From contig CM034233.1 of NCBI GenBank assembly GCA_019916065.1, positions 6,454,516-6,518,515 of the forward strand: a DNA stretch of 64,000 nt, in the 5' to 3' direction. Each line of letters opens with the position of its first letter. Within the stretch, counting starts at the first letter, position 1. Of this stretch, positions 24,082 through 37,843 are shown in pieces. The translations under genes and the position numbers were made by a program. The notes below the pieces were generated by a model. That model was not told the origin of the DNA. It worked only from the letters and a program-made list of their open reading frames with translations, and ran no database searches. This DNA is from Vitellaria paradoxa. Its lineage: Eukaryota; Streptophyta; Magnoliopsida; Ericales; Sapotaceae.

Positions 24082-24660
24082 ATTTTAAAAATTGGACCGT
24101 TCAACGAACTGAAAAACTGACCGGGTCACGAGTTAGTGGTTCAACCGTCGTTTCAACCGGAATTGAACCGTGACGTCATAAATATATTTGAATAAATAAA
24201 TAAAATATAAAAATATGTTAAAATTATATAATAATTTTAAAAACTTATATTTTTTTACTTATTCTTCTATTCTATTTTGTTTTACTAATAAACAGTGTCA
24301 ACAAAATGTGTTGTAAAATAAAATTACTTAAAACTAATATATTATATAAGTAAAACTAAGCAAAAATAAGAAACAATAAGTATCAATGGTTCAGTAAGAA
24401 ATAGTACTTTACCACAAAATAGTCCCAAGTTTGATTCTAACCTAATGCATGTTAGTTTATTTATTTTACCATTCAAAAAAATAAAAAAAATAGCTCGGTT
24501 CAACTGGCAAAATCGGTACCGATTCGCCGGTTGAACCAGTGGGTCACCAATTTTAGGGCGGTTCAACTCTCCACCAGGTTTTACCAGGGACCGGACCGTT
24601 TCTTGGACCGATTCCCGGTTCAACCAATTGAACCCGCCGATCCGGTCTGATTTTTAAAAC
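24082..24660. mobile_element. TIR element with GGTTCAACCGG-type ends
   Basis: ATTTTAAAAATTGGACCG (24082-24099) is inverted at 24643-24660 (complement GTTTTAAAAATCAGACCG), 15 of 18 identical. Both arms are rich in GGTTCAAC, TTGAACCG and GGACCG motifs, while the centre (about 24180-24480) is AT-rich. Arms this long suggest a foldback or Mutator-like element. No clear target-site duplication. Confidence 0.5.
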
Positions 24661-25519
24661 CATGGGCACTACCGCCACGTGACGTCGTATTTTCTTCCCT
24701 GCCTCCATGTGCCTTTCAGGACAAAACTTTATGGAAGTTGATTAGAGTGGTGCGGAACGCAATGGACTCAACCACCTGCAAAGCAGGCCACATCTCTCTC
24801 TCCTACTCATAACAGCTCATTTCAGACTTGACACTCTCATCTTGGTCACCCTTCTCCTCTTAGTTTACTTAAGTTTATTTTTATTTCCCATCATAACACA
24901 GATTGTGAAACTTTGTTAAAAGAAAAATATATTCGCTTTCTTTTTCAATTTGTATCTAATTGTGAGGGCACAGGGTTGCCCTTTGCGGTCCTAATCCAGT
25001 TCATGCAAAATATTATTTGTTTGTAACTTATTAGGGCACATCTTCCTTGACTCAAACATTTAACCTGAAATTGATTAAAGTAAACTTAGCAGTACATTAA
25101 ATTTTAAGTTTAATTTCTAGTTTTATATGAAATATATTATTTTGATAAGTATATAAAATATATTTATTTGTTTACCATATTTTTACACTATTATTTGATA
25201 GCAAAGCCAAATATATTCTTTATTTATTTATTTATTTTTAACTAGCCAAATGTATTCTTCTATTAAACAAAAAATACATAAGAATTACGTCAACGAGGCA
25301 AACCCAAATCAGTTACATAGGAATGTCCCGAGTTCGATTCTCCCTTCCCCATCATAATGTGATGTTTAGGTGTTCTTATAATAATAATAATAATGAAGTG
25401 AAGTTACACAAATTAAATGGAGAAGAAATAAGATCAACAATGGGTAAAAACTCAATAAACATATACATACGCACAGATCTAGCTGCCTAGAATGAACTCT
25501 TCAATGATTGGAGGAGAGA

Positions 25520-27165
25520 TCAAATTACATGACGAGAAGATGAATTCTTCAATTTAGGAACCTTGAATGCGGAAGGGAACAATTTAGGAGGCTCTGAAAT
25601 GAGAATGCCATCCACTGCTTTTCTCTTTGAACTCTCGCATCCCTGCATCAAAATGTAGACTTTAATAATAAGCAATGTACAACTATATATTTATTATTAA
25701 CTAACATTGATTATTTCTGTCCCGTGAAGTTATTTTCTCGAGAAATTCTCAATCACCTTCCCAGAAATTCGTGGTTTTTTCTTAGGAGTTATATTCGTCG
25801 CACTGGTGCTCCTGTTCCTGTCTTCCAAGCGAGATTCTGCTGAGCGACTGCGTAGTACAGGTGCAGCAGAATTGCTTCTATCCTCCCTCAACAGCTTCAA
25901 TTCTCTTGAAAGTTTTGAAATTTCTTCACTCTTTGTTATTGAGGAAGCTTCAAGCTCAGCCATGCTAGTTTTCAACGTTAATATCATTCTATCCTTTTCG
26001 CTGTTTAACGACTGCAACTGCTCCAAACTTGCGAGAAGTTTCTGTATCTTCTCATTCGCCTGTTCAACCTCAGTGCTTTTACTCGTCAACCGCTGAGTTA
26101 GATCACTCTCCATGTTTTTGTTCTGGTTCCGAATAAAGCCACTCCCGGAATCATTTTCCTGCAAATGAAAATTTAAGAACCGAGACCTCTTTCAGAAAAC
26201 GAAATTATTAAGGGAAAAAAGAAACAAAAAATGCAATCAGACGTACATTTGTTTCCCATGATTTACTAGAGAGGTAGTCGAACCATACTTTAAAATCTGC
26301 CAAATCACTGCGTGCGTTATCTGCAATTACAGGAAGAGAGGGTTCAACTGACCATACACTTAGTAGCATTTGGTTGCATTTTTTTTTTTATTTTTTATTT
26401 TCTCTTTTACGTGTTTTATGTTTTAAAAATCTCAAAATATAGAAAATAGAAAACGTATTTGGTTTGACATTTTCTATTTCTCTTATTTTAAAATTTTTCT
26501 TTGTATTTTATGTATAAATTTATTTTTTATTTTCTAAAATAAATTTAAAAAAAAATCCAAGCATCTAAATACTTTTACAACTGTTTTCTTTATTTTAAAA
26601 AAAATATAAAATAAAAAATATACCTAAAACAATTACGTCAAATGATACACTGGCTTTTAGAAATAAAAAATATCAAGCCCAATTGAAAGAAATAAAAAAT
26701 GGCAAGCCCAATTGAACTAACCTAACTTGAGTTTGTGCATAAAAGCTTCCCTCTGCTTTAGACCGAACAGCAGATCAAACTTCGCCGCCTCAACATTGCG
26801 GGTCATCTCTGGAACTGCAAAACCACTCTTCATCTGAACAATATAACTGAATAACAGATTAATAATTACTTGCCAGAAATCCTAAATCAACAAGAACTTA
26901 AAAACCCCAAATTGACATCAGCCACAACAACAGCAAAACACCGAATAAGTTTCGGATTTACCTGAGATATTTGATCTTTGTATACGTAAACGTCAGAGAC
27001 CCGTCGATTGTACTGCAATTGAGACCGATCTTGGAGAAACTTGAACTCTTTTTCGAGAGACTCGGATTGTGTCTGTTGTGTTTGTAAAATGTGGACGAGG
27101 GCGTTGAAAATTTTATGCCATTTCGGACGATCGGAAGAGGCGTTAGAGCCATTTAGTGTGCCCAT
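25520..27165 (-). CDS. Unknown coiled-coil protein (304 residues)
   Basis: Exons in coding order: 27165-26962, 26833-26722, 26320-26247, 26158-25757, 25642-25520; all GT..AG, total 304 codons plus TGA. The fourth exon's donor (AAG then GTGATT) was chosen because reading through gives a stop at 25730, while splicing joins in phase to a gene-like last exon. Residues 1-68 carry a conserved-looking helical start (KWHKIFNALVHIL) and a heptad segment (QSESLEKEFKFLQDR). Residues about 150-225 form a long coiled coil. A Ser/Arg-rich stretch follows, then PKKKPR (255-260), a candidate nuclear signal. The last 40 residues are basic (SSKRKA, FKVPKLK). I do not recognise the family; a nuclear or spindle-type structural role is a guess. 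Intron 2 contains a MITE-like insertion. Confidence 0.8.
26365..26668. mobile_element. MITE-like insertion in an intron of the coiled-coil gene
   Basis: Left edge AGTAGCATTTGGTTGCA is an imperfect inverse of the right edge (complement AGTGTATCATTTGACGTAA). The interior is mostly T-rich on the left and A-rich on the right, as expected for a foldback MITE. Boundaries are approximate. Confidence 0.35.
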
Positions 27166-27231
27166 TGTGTGACCGGAGACGGAGAAACAAGTGTTTCGAT
27201 TTCAGATCTTTGAAGAGAGTAGAAAGCAAAA

Positions 27232-27499
27232 GTTACCGTTAAATTCAAAAAGACGCTTAACGGACGGGTGAAGTTAATAGAGGCAAAAGGGTACCGGTGG
27301 CAGATGGTTACCGTTAAATTCGAAAAAACGCTTAACGGACAGGTGAAGTTAATAGGGATCGGAGTAGGTCTGGTGTACCATAAATCGTTGGATCAAATTT
27401 AAAAATTTAACAATTCGTAATGCATCGGATCTTTCTCTTCCTAGTTAATGGATCGGAGTAGGTCCGGTGTAAAGGCAAAAGGGTATCGGTGGCAGATGG
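27232..27499. repeat. Interleaved direct repeats in the promoter of the coiled-coil gene
   Basis: Three units recur: A at 27232-27280 and 27307-27355 (49 bases, 75-base period); B at 27282-27307 and 27474-27499 (GGCAAAAGGGTACCGGTGGC, one mismatch); C at 27356-27377 and 27450-27471 (GGATCGGAGTAGGTC, one mismatch). The order is A-B-A-C-spacer-C-B. They begin 67 bases upstream of the start codon. Confidence 0.85.
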
Positions 27500-27556
27500 G
27501 TCATCACGCCACGCGCACGTTGGCACGAGATCTGAATTTTTCTACTTGTTATTTGA

Positions 27557-27993
27557 GGTGGCGTTTGAAGAGGTTGAGAAAAAAAGCAAAAAATTAAAAA
27601 AAGATATATATAATTAGGGATAATTTTTAATGTTTGGTATTTTTAACTAAAATTATATATTTTTTTAAAAATGAATAATGCAACTTTTAGACTTTTGCGA
27701 TAAAAAGTTAGAGAGAAAAATTGTGTAAATGATTTTTTCACTCCGTTCTCACGAATTTATATCAAATTTGTTAAAATTTGTTAAAAAGTTATTAGGCTTG
27801 TGAAAAAGTTATTGTAACTTGTAAAAAAAAGTATTGAGATTTGTAAAAATTTATTGCGATATGTAGATATATATAAAAATTTATAGAGATTTTACGAAGT
27901 ACGAGATAATTAAAATGTGTTAGAAAATTTTAGAGATTTTTAGAAATTTTCAGAGATTTTTGTTGATTTTTAGCCAATCAAACGCCGTCTAAA
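27557..27993. mobile_element. MITE, family member 1
   Basis: Left end GGTGGCGTTTGAAGAGG is inverted at the right end (complement AGACGGCGTTTGATTGG). Near the right end the sequence TAGAGATTTTTAGAAATTTT and GATTTTTAGCCAA closely match the element at 49823-49994, so both belong to one family. Confidence 0.55.
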
Positions 27994-29400
27994 ATAGACA
28001 AATGGGGACAAAAAATAAAAATAGTAACAATAATTGATAAATAAATAAAAATAATAATAATAAATAAGGAGCCATGAGCTGCAGACGACTTAATCTCGTT
28101 CTTTAAGTGTTTTCTTGATTAGAATTTCTAATCTAAAGGCGTAATAAATATTAATAATTACTTACCGAAAATGGAAGTGCTTCCTCTATCTTTTAATTTT
28201 TTTTAACTTTAATTTGTTTTTCAATCAATTTTTTTGGATGTCATCGGATTAAGGTGATGTTGGGAGGGTAAAAAAAAATTAATATAAAAATGACATATGA
28301 TAAAATTTGATTAAAAAATTTTTAAAAAAATTAATAATTTTTATAATTTTTTATAATTTTTTTATTTTACTTTCAGTGGCTCAAACGCCACTTAAGGAAG
28401 AGGAGATCATGCCTCCTTGTTGAATTTAAAAAATAAAAATAAAAAAATAAAAAGATTAAGGCAAACAAATAGATATATCTAATAGGATGAGATGTGGTTG
28501 CTTCCTGTGGTTTTTTTAGTCTATCAAATCTTAAGGGCTGGTTTGCACCTTTCAAAAAAAAAAAGGACTTGTTTGTTAATATTTATTAATCTTTTTAATT
28601 GATTTTTTTCAAAATAAAAAGAGAAAAACAATTGGCAATAGAATTTTATTTATAGTAGTTAGCTTTATTCTAATAAAATATTTATTTTTTTGTAAAATTA
28701 TTTTAATTAAGATATGGTTTAAATAATATATTAAATTTAATTAATTTAATTTTATAAAAGATCCATTTTTAATAATAATTCATTTAATAAAATATATCAA
28801 TAAAGAACATAATTTGGTAATGAATTAATATTTTTTAAAAATTAATTTAATAATACATTTCAATAAAAAAATCATTCTATTGTGTACTTATTTTGATTAA
28901 AAATAAAATAAGATATATTCAATCATAAATTATTATTTTAATAGTAATTAATGTTATATTCAATACAATAAATAATTTTAATATGTAATTCATATTTTTA
29001 AAATTTAATTTAATAAAATAAAAAATGTTAATTATATCATTATTTTAATAGTAGTTAATTATAATTTTAATAAAATAAATTATTGTAATATTATATTATT
29101 TATTAACTGATAATTTTAATTTAATAAATGTAACATAAATTGACAAAGTGATCTATTTAATGCTTAAAATTGACAAAATATTTATGAAATAAAAAAAATA
29201 GGCCTAGAAATATGATTTCTTTGTTCATAGCATAAAATTTTGAACAAACTATTATTGTTCTTGGAATAAAAAAAATAAAAACAAGCAAAAAGTGTTTTTC
29301 TTTTTTTTTTTCTTGGGGGTTAGTTTTTAAAAAATTTGAAGTATAAACAAAAACAAATAATAAAGAGAATTGTTACGCTGTAAGCATTTGTACTTTACCC
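27994..29400. other. AT-rich intergenic DNA
   Basis: Very AT-rich with homopolymer runs; TCAAACGCCACTTAAG at 28381-28396 looks like another MITE end, but its partner was not located. No gene seen. Confidence 0.45.
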
Positions 29401-31513
29401 ACATGCCCCAAAAGTCTTGGATACTCTTCCTCAGATTTTCGGCCCGGAAAGCCCATCTAAGAGGGCCCGATAGGACTCAACCACAACAAATTTAGCCACG
29501 TGTCGTCCCACGATTCACCACCGGCGCGATTCTTTCGATAGAAAATTACATGGATATATCCAAAACTAGGCTCTCGTTTATAGCGAAGGTGGCAATATTC
29601 ACAGATTCACCATGTGCATTTTGGTAATTTGAGTAGACGAAATCCTAAATTCGCAGCGAGTACATGCTATTGTATACACGAGCGTCGATTACTCCCAAAC
29701 AAATTTCGGACAGTGCTATCCTACTTTCGGATATTTCTGCGATATCAGAAAGACAACGAAACAAGCTCCCCCAAGATGGTTCACGGATTTCCCGAGATTC
29801 CTACGTGTCAGCCACCCTCCATCTCGCAAACGGATGATTTACCGGCTTATCCAGTCACTTTCGACTTCCCTTGGCCGGTTAAAATTGCATATATATATAT
29901 ATATATATAGTCACAGCAAACAAAATGTCTGAATTTCGTTTCTATTTCTACTCACTGATGTCTTCACCTCGCCCCGAGAGCACTTATGAGGTTTGATTCT
30001 TGAATCTTAACGGCTAATTTGGATACGTATGTGTATATGTACAATCAATTCGGAGTCAAATATTGTTTTGCTATGTGCATGGTAATCTGATTCGATATTT
30101 TTGAATATTGCATTAATTGAGACGTCGAATGTAAACGATACAACACTTCAAATTGCTGCTCTTCACTCTTTGGATTCTTGTGAGCTTTGTTTGGTTACAA
30201 TCACAAAGTTCAATCAGCCACTTAGTTGCTTTATGTTATCCTAGATTAGTAAACTTTGTTTGTTCTACTTCAATTGTGTTTGATTTCGGTTAATTCATTG
30301 AAGATTAATAGATTTTATTCATTCTACTTCTTCTTGAAAATTAGTAAATTAAGTTAGTTCTATTTTTATTGGTGTTTAATTTCAGTGTACTGATTAAAGA
30401 TTAATTTACTCTACTTTATCCTATATCTTTTGATAATTAAGGAAATCTTAAAGAAGATGTTTGAACCACACATATATACTTGTAAAAACTATATAAATAG
30501 TCACATTTTGTATCAAAAAGTGAAAGACTCACCCTTTCTCGTTTTCAAATTAACAATTAGTTATAGTCATATTGCATAAGTCTGACAAGAATTTTTATTG
30601 TCCCGAAATCTATTGATTGTTACGCAAGAAATTGTTTTTGAATAGTCAGTCTTATTGGCTCCAAAATAAGTGTAAAGCGACAAAGAGTGCAAAGAGACAT
30701 ATTATAAAAGATAGAATTTGTATTATTTAAAAGTACTTGGAGAGAACTCATGATATGTGACTAAAAATAGGGGATGACCACAATTCGGTTAAAATTAAAA
30801 TTTTGAACCTAATCATTTAAATTTGGTTAAAATGATTTCAAATTTTGTTTTGGTGTCAAAAATTTGAATTAAATAAAACTATAAAATATGTTAACATATA
30901 GTTAGTATAACATAAAAATTTTAAAACTGAATTGATCGAATTTGGAACCTAACTTTTTTGGAAATTGAACCTTTTATTTGATCGGTTCGGTTCCATTTGT
31001 TGTAAATCAAAATTTTTTTTTGTTTTTGGTTCAATTCACTCCAAAATAGAACCAAATAAATTAACGGACACCCCTACTTAAAAGAAACCTATTACCATTG
31101 CAAGAAACAGTCAAAACTATTCAAAATAAATAAAAAGAAATAAGATTTAAAAGGTTAAGGATAAAAACAAAATTAAATTAAACAATATAAAACTCAAAGA
31201 AGAAACCTACTGAGGGAAGAAGTAGTTTCGAAACTTGTCACTTTCCTGCATCTAACAATTGCTAATTAATACATTATTCGTCATGGGCTTGCTTAAAAAA
31301 GTTTTGTAGTATTTTCCTTAGTGCATAATGCTTACTCACCGGTCACGACAGTTTTTATCACCAATTTCTTACAAAATGTTAATGGGTTGTGTATTTAGCT
31401 TATGAGGATTTGGTTTGACATGCCATTAATTCTGAAAATTATATGTGGTTTTGATCCAGTGTAGATATTCGAAGCCATAAACTGTTACTAAAGTACTCTA
31501 AACAGCTAATAAG
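29401..31513 (+). promoter_or_regulatory. Putative promoter, 5' UTR and 5'-UTR intron of the invertase gene
   Basis: 29400-29880 is less AT-rich than its surroundings and has a CACGTG G-box at 29497-29502. An (AT) tract at 29889-29909 may act as TATA region. An exon-like segment follows (about 29910-29990, ending GAG then GTTTGATTC). The first coding exon is preceded by CTCTAAACAG (acceptor-like, to about 31504), so a 1.5-kb leader intron is likely. This is inference from sequence layout. The open frame at 29614-29910 has no recognisable product. Confidence 0.4.
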
Positions 31514-34500
31514 ATGCCAACGTTTCCTTCTTCCATGGATACATCTCAAAATGGGCATGCCAAACATGGTAATGGAGGATCCTCAATATTCGAAATTGGA
31601 GATACTGATTTCTTGCAGTTGTTGGACAAGCCAAGACCCATTCACATAGAGAGGAATAGATCCTTTGATGAGAGGTCCTTTAGTGAAATGTCGATCTCTT
31701 TATCTCCACCACCCAATCCGTACAGAAGCTCCGATAACGCTTCCCGTGTCTTCGACAGTACCCTTGAAAATGTTTATTCTCCCTATCGAAGGTCTGGCTT
31801 TAACACTCCTACCTCAAGCAGCTTCGACCCCCATCCCATAATCTCTGAGGCGTGGGAGGCCTTGAGACGTTCAATAGTTCATTACCGCGGGCGACCAGTT
31901 GGGACAATTGCTGCTTTGGACCATACCGTAGAAGAACTCAACTATGATCAGGTGAAGCCACTTATTTAATTTTCATGTCCTGTTCAATATTTGACTTCTT
32001 TTATGGTTTTTGCTTAGTATATTTCAGGCGGGAAACTGTCTCATTTTTTGTTGAAATAACTTATATACATTATTAGATTCATTTCCTAATAATTTAAGTT
32101 TTGGGGCAATTAGTGAGTTAATATGGTTTCAGAACTCTAGTTTCAATAGATTTTGAGTTTGAATCTTATTATTCTCCATTTATTGTTGTGTATTTTGTTT
32201 ACTTATATTGGTGCACCTTATTTAATTTGATTTACTTGTCTCTAGTCCACATGCAAATTGGGATTGCATGTGAAAAGGGGTGTTGAAATAACTTCATTGG
32301 GACGAGGAAGAGGCTTTAGATTAATGTCTGCATTGTTCTAACTTTAATGTCTGCATTGTTCTAACTTTTAACTTAGCTTGGCAGGTATTTGTAAGAGATT
32401 TTGTCCCAAGTGCCTTGGCTTTTCTCATGAACGGAGAGCCTGAAATAGTCAAGAATTTTATTTCGAAGACCCTTCGCCTCCAATCACTAGAGAAGAGGGT
32501 CGATCAATTCAAGTTGGGAGAAGGAGTTATGCCAGCAAGTTTTAAAATACTTCACGACCCTGTTCGAAACTTTGAGACCGTACTCGCAGATTTCGGTGAA
32601 AGTGCAATTGGTAGAGTTGCACCGATCGATTCTGGGTTTTGGTGGATTATCCTACTTCGCGCGTACACAAAGTCCACCGGGGACACTTCTTTGGCTGAAA
32701 TGCCCGAATGCCAGAGGGGAATGCGTCTCATTCTCTCTTTATGCCTGTCTGAAGGTTTTGACACTTTCCCGACTCTGCTTTGTGCCGATGGTTGTTGCAT
32801 GATTGATCGCAGAATGGTGAGTCTTTTGCAGTCTCTTCAATCGGGTATAGAAATTTTGTAGAAATATGAACTTCCTTTCTAGCCGTATTTTAACTAAAAC
32901 CGTGTCTAGGGTATTTATGGATATCCCATTGAAATACAAGCACTCTTCTTTATGGCACTAAGATGTGCCCTGCAACTACTCAAGCACGACGAGGAGGGCA
33001 AGGAATTTGCTGACAGAATAGTTAAACGCCTTCATGCATTAAGCTACCACATGCGAAGTTACTTTTGGCTGGACTTGAAGCAACTTAACGACATATATCG
33101 GTACAAGACAGAGGAGTACTCTCACACCGCGGTTAACAAATTTAATGTAATACCGGACTCTCTTCCGGATTGGGTGTTCGATTTCATGCCAATTCGTGGC
33201 GGTTACTTCATAGGGAACGTGAGTCCTGCCAGAATGGACTTTCGCTGGTTTTGCCTGGGCAACTGCGTGGCGATTCTGTCTTCTTTAGCAACCCCTGAAC
33301 AAGCTTCGGCAATAATGGACCTGATTGAAGAACGGTGGCAAGAGTTGATTGGAGAAATGCCATTGAAGATCTGTTATCCCGCGATGGAAAGTCATTCGTG
33401 GAGGATCGTAACTGGCTGTGATCCGAAGAATACGAGCTGGAGCTATCACAATGGAGGATCTTGGCCAGGTGAGCTTTTACGAGTTCTGAGCGGGGTGAGT
33501 TTTTTTCTCAAACTTATAAATTGTCTATCAGCCCTTTACATACTGCGCCTTGAGTTGGAGGGGGTGACAATCCATTTCTTTTGGTGGGTTAAGATCAATG
33601 ACTTTGATCAAGAAGGAAGGCAGGATTTTAAGTCCGTGGATAAAAAAATTATAACTTATATTATAAATTATATTTAGTAAATAAAAAATAAATTAATATA
33701 TATGTATAAATGATACAATCAGTTAACCTTCTAATTTTAAAATTATATATAAAAATTAAGAGCATGGTTCCTTCCATGTACTACGTCATCAACAATTTAT
33801 TTAACAAGGTCTATAAGGTGAGCTATCGTTAATGGTCCCATAATGTCTTTATAAAAGACTATTTCTGTCACATTAAACAAATCACATGCATGTAAACAAA
33901 TATTGTAAGACAGAAATTTATAAATTCATAAAATCCTTAATAGATATCAAAATCATAATATCAAATAAACAAGCACTAAGCAATCCACAAATTAATTAAT
34001 TTATTTGCTATTCTTAAGATCCGTATTTTTAGCATGCTGCATAAATGTTCTTGGAGATAACCCTTTCGTAAGTGGATTTGCTATGTTAACACTTGTACTA
34101 ATGTGTTCAATTGACATTCGTTATTTCTAAACTTCTTTAGCAGATAGGTATTTTAACTTAATGTGCTTGACCACCTTAGTATACCTATCATTTTTTTGAA
34201 AAGAAAATTACTGTAACATTATCACAGTAAATTTTCAGGGCTTAGAAATAGTATCTATAACTCCTAATCCTGAAATAAAATTTTATAGCCATAACCATGA
34301 TTTGTAGCCTCAAAATAAGCAATAAACTCAGCCTCCATAGTGGATGATGTAATAACTCGTAGCGCTCTTCCATGAAACAGCCCTTCTCGCATAATAAAAA
34401 GTGCTCTTCCTGCTATTAACACATCCTCCAAAATATGAGTCTCAATATCCAATCTCCTTATAGTGATTGGCCCTCCTAAATGTGAGCATGTAATTATTTA

Positions 34501-36507
34501 TGCCTTGCAAATATCTTAAAACTTTATTTGCAGTTTTTCAAATGATCAAATCCTAATTTTCTTTGGTATCTATATAACATCCCAAAATATCTGGCCTAAT
34601 GCAAATCGATATATACATTAAACTCATATGAATAGAAGTATAAGAAATATCTTTTATACTGTTATGTTCCAATTCATTTTGGGATATTAACTTAAGTTGA
34701 ACTTATTCTCCTTTTGAATTAGAACAATAGTGGAGTCAAAATTATGCATATTATACATTCAAAAACTTTACTAATATAGGCTTTATGAGACAATCCTAAA
34801 AATTCACATGATCCATTCTATCACAAAGAATGCCCCTCATTTATCCTTCATTCCAAAGTTTTTCAAAAAAAAAAAAAAAATCTTTAGTTTTCTATGGTAA
34901 ACCAATGTCACTACTGGCTATAAGTAGGTCATTAATATACAGTACTAAAAACAAAAATTTACTCCCACTGGTTTTCAGGTATATACACCGATCAACAGTA
35001 TTTTTCTTAAACCCAAATGAAGTAATAGTATCATAAAACTTAAGATACTATTGTCAAGAAGCCTGTTTAAGTCCATATATCGACTTCTTTAATAAACAAA
35101 CCATATTTTCTTTTCTTTCTTTTATGAAGCACTCTGGTTGTGTCACATAGACTCCTTATCTTAAACTCCCATTTAAGAAAGCCGTTTTTACATCCATCTG
35201 GTGCAGCTTTAGATCAAAATAAGTTACCAGTGCTAAAATGATTCTTAAAGAGTCATTCTTTGATACAGGAGATAAAGTCTCATTATAATCAATGCTTTCA
35301 CATTAATTAAAACCTTTGGCTATAAGTCTAACTTTATGTCATTCGATATTGCCATTAGAATCGCGTTTGGTTTTAAAAACTCATTTACACCTGATTTTTT
35401 TTATGTCCTTTAGGCAATTCGACTAACTTCTAGACTTTATTGGAGTCCATAGATTTTATTTTATCATTTATGGCATCAATCTATTTAGTAGAATCATTAC
35501 TATTAATGGCTTCTAAATATGTAACCGGATCATCAGTATCCCTAATATTATACTCAGATTCTTGTAAATACACCACATAGTCATCTGAAATAGCAGTTAT
35601 CTAAATGCTACTTCCTGTGGTGCATCTATAATAAGGTCAGTGGTTATAGTCTCATTATAAAAATCATTAAGTTGCTAATCATTCATTTGATCCTTAACTT
35701 TACCACTCCCATTAATTTTACCATTCTCAATGAATCTGCCATTTTTTAATTTTAACAATTTTTATAATATGGTTAGAACAGTAAAATCTATATCCTTTTA
35801 ATTTTTCTGGATACCTAATAAAGAAACAAGTAATTGTTCTTAGATCCAGTTTCTTTTTATGTGGATTATAAATTCTTACTTATGCTAGACAACTCCAAAC
35901 AAGCAAATGTCTTAAATTGGGTTTCCATCATTTCCACAGTCCGAAAGGTGTCTTTGGAACTACCTTACTAGGAACCTTATTTAAAACATACACAGTAGTT
36001 TTAAGAGCATACATCCACAAGGATATAGGTAATCTTATATTACTCATCATACTTCTAACCATATCCATAAGGGTACGATTGTGCCTTTCAGCTACACTAT
36101 TCTATTTGGCATTGTGTATTGTGCACAAACACCGAAACATTCAAGGAGTTTAACAAAAGGTCTATATATGTCTGTATATATTATTTCTAGAAGCTGGATA
36201 CTTGTTATAGCTCATTTCTTTGTATGTTTGGTTCGTTTACCTTTAATACAGTCCACACATACATCAAAATCAGCCTAATCCAGATTTGAGAGAATTCCTT
36301 CCTTTATTAATCTCTCAATTCTTTTCTTAGATATGTGACCTAATCTTTTATATCACAAGTAATATGAATGCTCATCTGATAACTCACGTTTAGTTCTAAC
36401 ATTATGATGCAAAGTAAGAAATGATTTAGAGAAAAAATGTTCAAGGGTAATTTGGTATAATACATTTACCAAAATTCTAAATATAATAAGGCAAGATATC
36501 TTAAATA

Positions 36508-36557
<50 letters not shown>

Positions 36558-37767
36558 TTGCATCGAGTTTAAAACATGAGTACTTGAATAATAATCAATC
36601 TACTAAATATTAAAAGGAATATCAATGATTCGAAACATACTAAAAGTATAAGTTTACCTTTATTTTCGAACCATGCCTTACATTTTAGGCAATCTTTTTG
36701 AAAGTGTTCACTTCTTTTCCAAAAGTGGCACTTATCGCTTTATTTTCCTTTTTGGGGGCAAATTGATCAGATCCATTCAGCTTGGATGGGCCACCCTTGA
36801 GGCCTTTTTCAGTTTTATTTTTTTGTAGCTCATTCTTTCACTATTAGATGTGCCACATGACCATTCTACTACATAAGTTTTCCTTCTTATTGGACCAACA
36901 TACTATGTAGTTCATTTACATTCCATTTATTCTTAATAGTGTAGTAATTGAACTAAAAAGGTCCCTATTCTAGAAGTAAAGAGTTTAGGACAAAGTGGAT
37001 GAGAAAAGACTTATCCACAATCATGCCCATAGTCTTTAATTTTGCAGTCAGATTGGTCATCTTAATAATGTGTTCATTCATGGTACGAGTATCATGAAAA
37101 CGCATAATGGTTAGTTTAGTCATAAGATTTTCAGCAAGTTCATTGACGAAAAGACACAAATCAAGGTCAAGAACTCCCAAATTAAACTTGGTTTGTTCAT
37201 GCCACTTAACAAAAAAAGAAATTTAGTATTATCAAATCTAGGGATGTTGAGGTTTGGGAATGAAATAAAACAGGATTTGTAACTACAATATTTATTAAAT
37301 ACGCTTACATATCTATTTCATTTATAACAACACATAAATAACAATTATGTAAGGAAACAAAAGTTGTTGATATTTAAGAACATTTAATTGGGTGCTACAT
37401 TATTTAAAAAAAAATATGACATCTGTGGATATCCATAATTTTTCTTATAAAATAATTTATCACCCTATAATAATTATTCAATTAATATAATTGGACCTGT
37501 GGGCAACCAAATTATATAACTGAATAAACAGTAATTAAAATATCAACAATTCAATATTCACGTTTATATTTGAGCCTGTGGACAACCAAAATATAGATGC
37601 ATGAATAAAATTTTAATAATATAATATTCATAACAATAGATTAAAAAACACTATGGTAAATATTTAATCTAATCATAATATGAATATTAGAATTAAGTAT
37701 AACCATAAATTTAATATTCACAATAATAGATTGGAGCACAACAGTAAATACCAAACCATTCATAACG

Positions 37768-37843
<76 letters not shown>

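Larger units (their letters stand above)
21700..25519. other. Transposon-rich intergenic region upstream of F3H
   Basis: Besides the elements listed separately (22478-22768, 22800-23240, 24082-24660), 21700-22440 is AT-rich with no structure I can name, and 24660-25520 holds a CACGTGACGT motif (24676-24685) and the 3' flank of the coiled-coil gene. A GAGTTCGATTCTCCC sequence near 25327-25341 resembles a tRNA B box, but no tRNA or complete SINE is present. Confidence 0.5.

Noticed and set aside
25290..25345. tRNA-like GAGTTCGATTCTCCC sequence
   Set aside because: No matching A box or cloverleaf; at most a fragment of a SINE.
25730..25757. Stop at 25730 as the end of the coiled-coil protein
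   Set aside because: A donor at 25756 joins in phase to a gene-like exon at 25642-25520 with a good acceptor, so read-through is less likely; it may exist as a retained-intron form.
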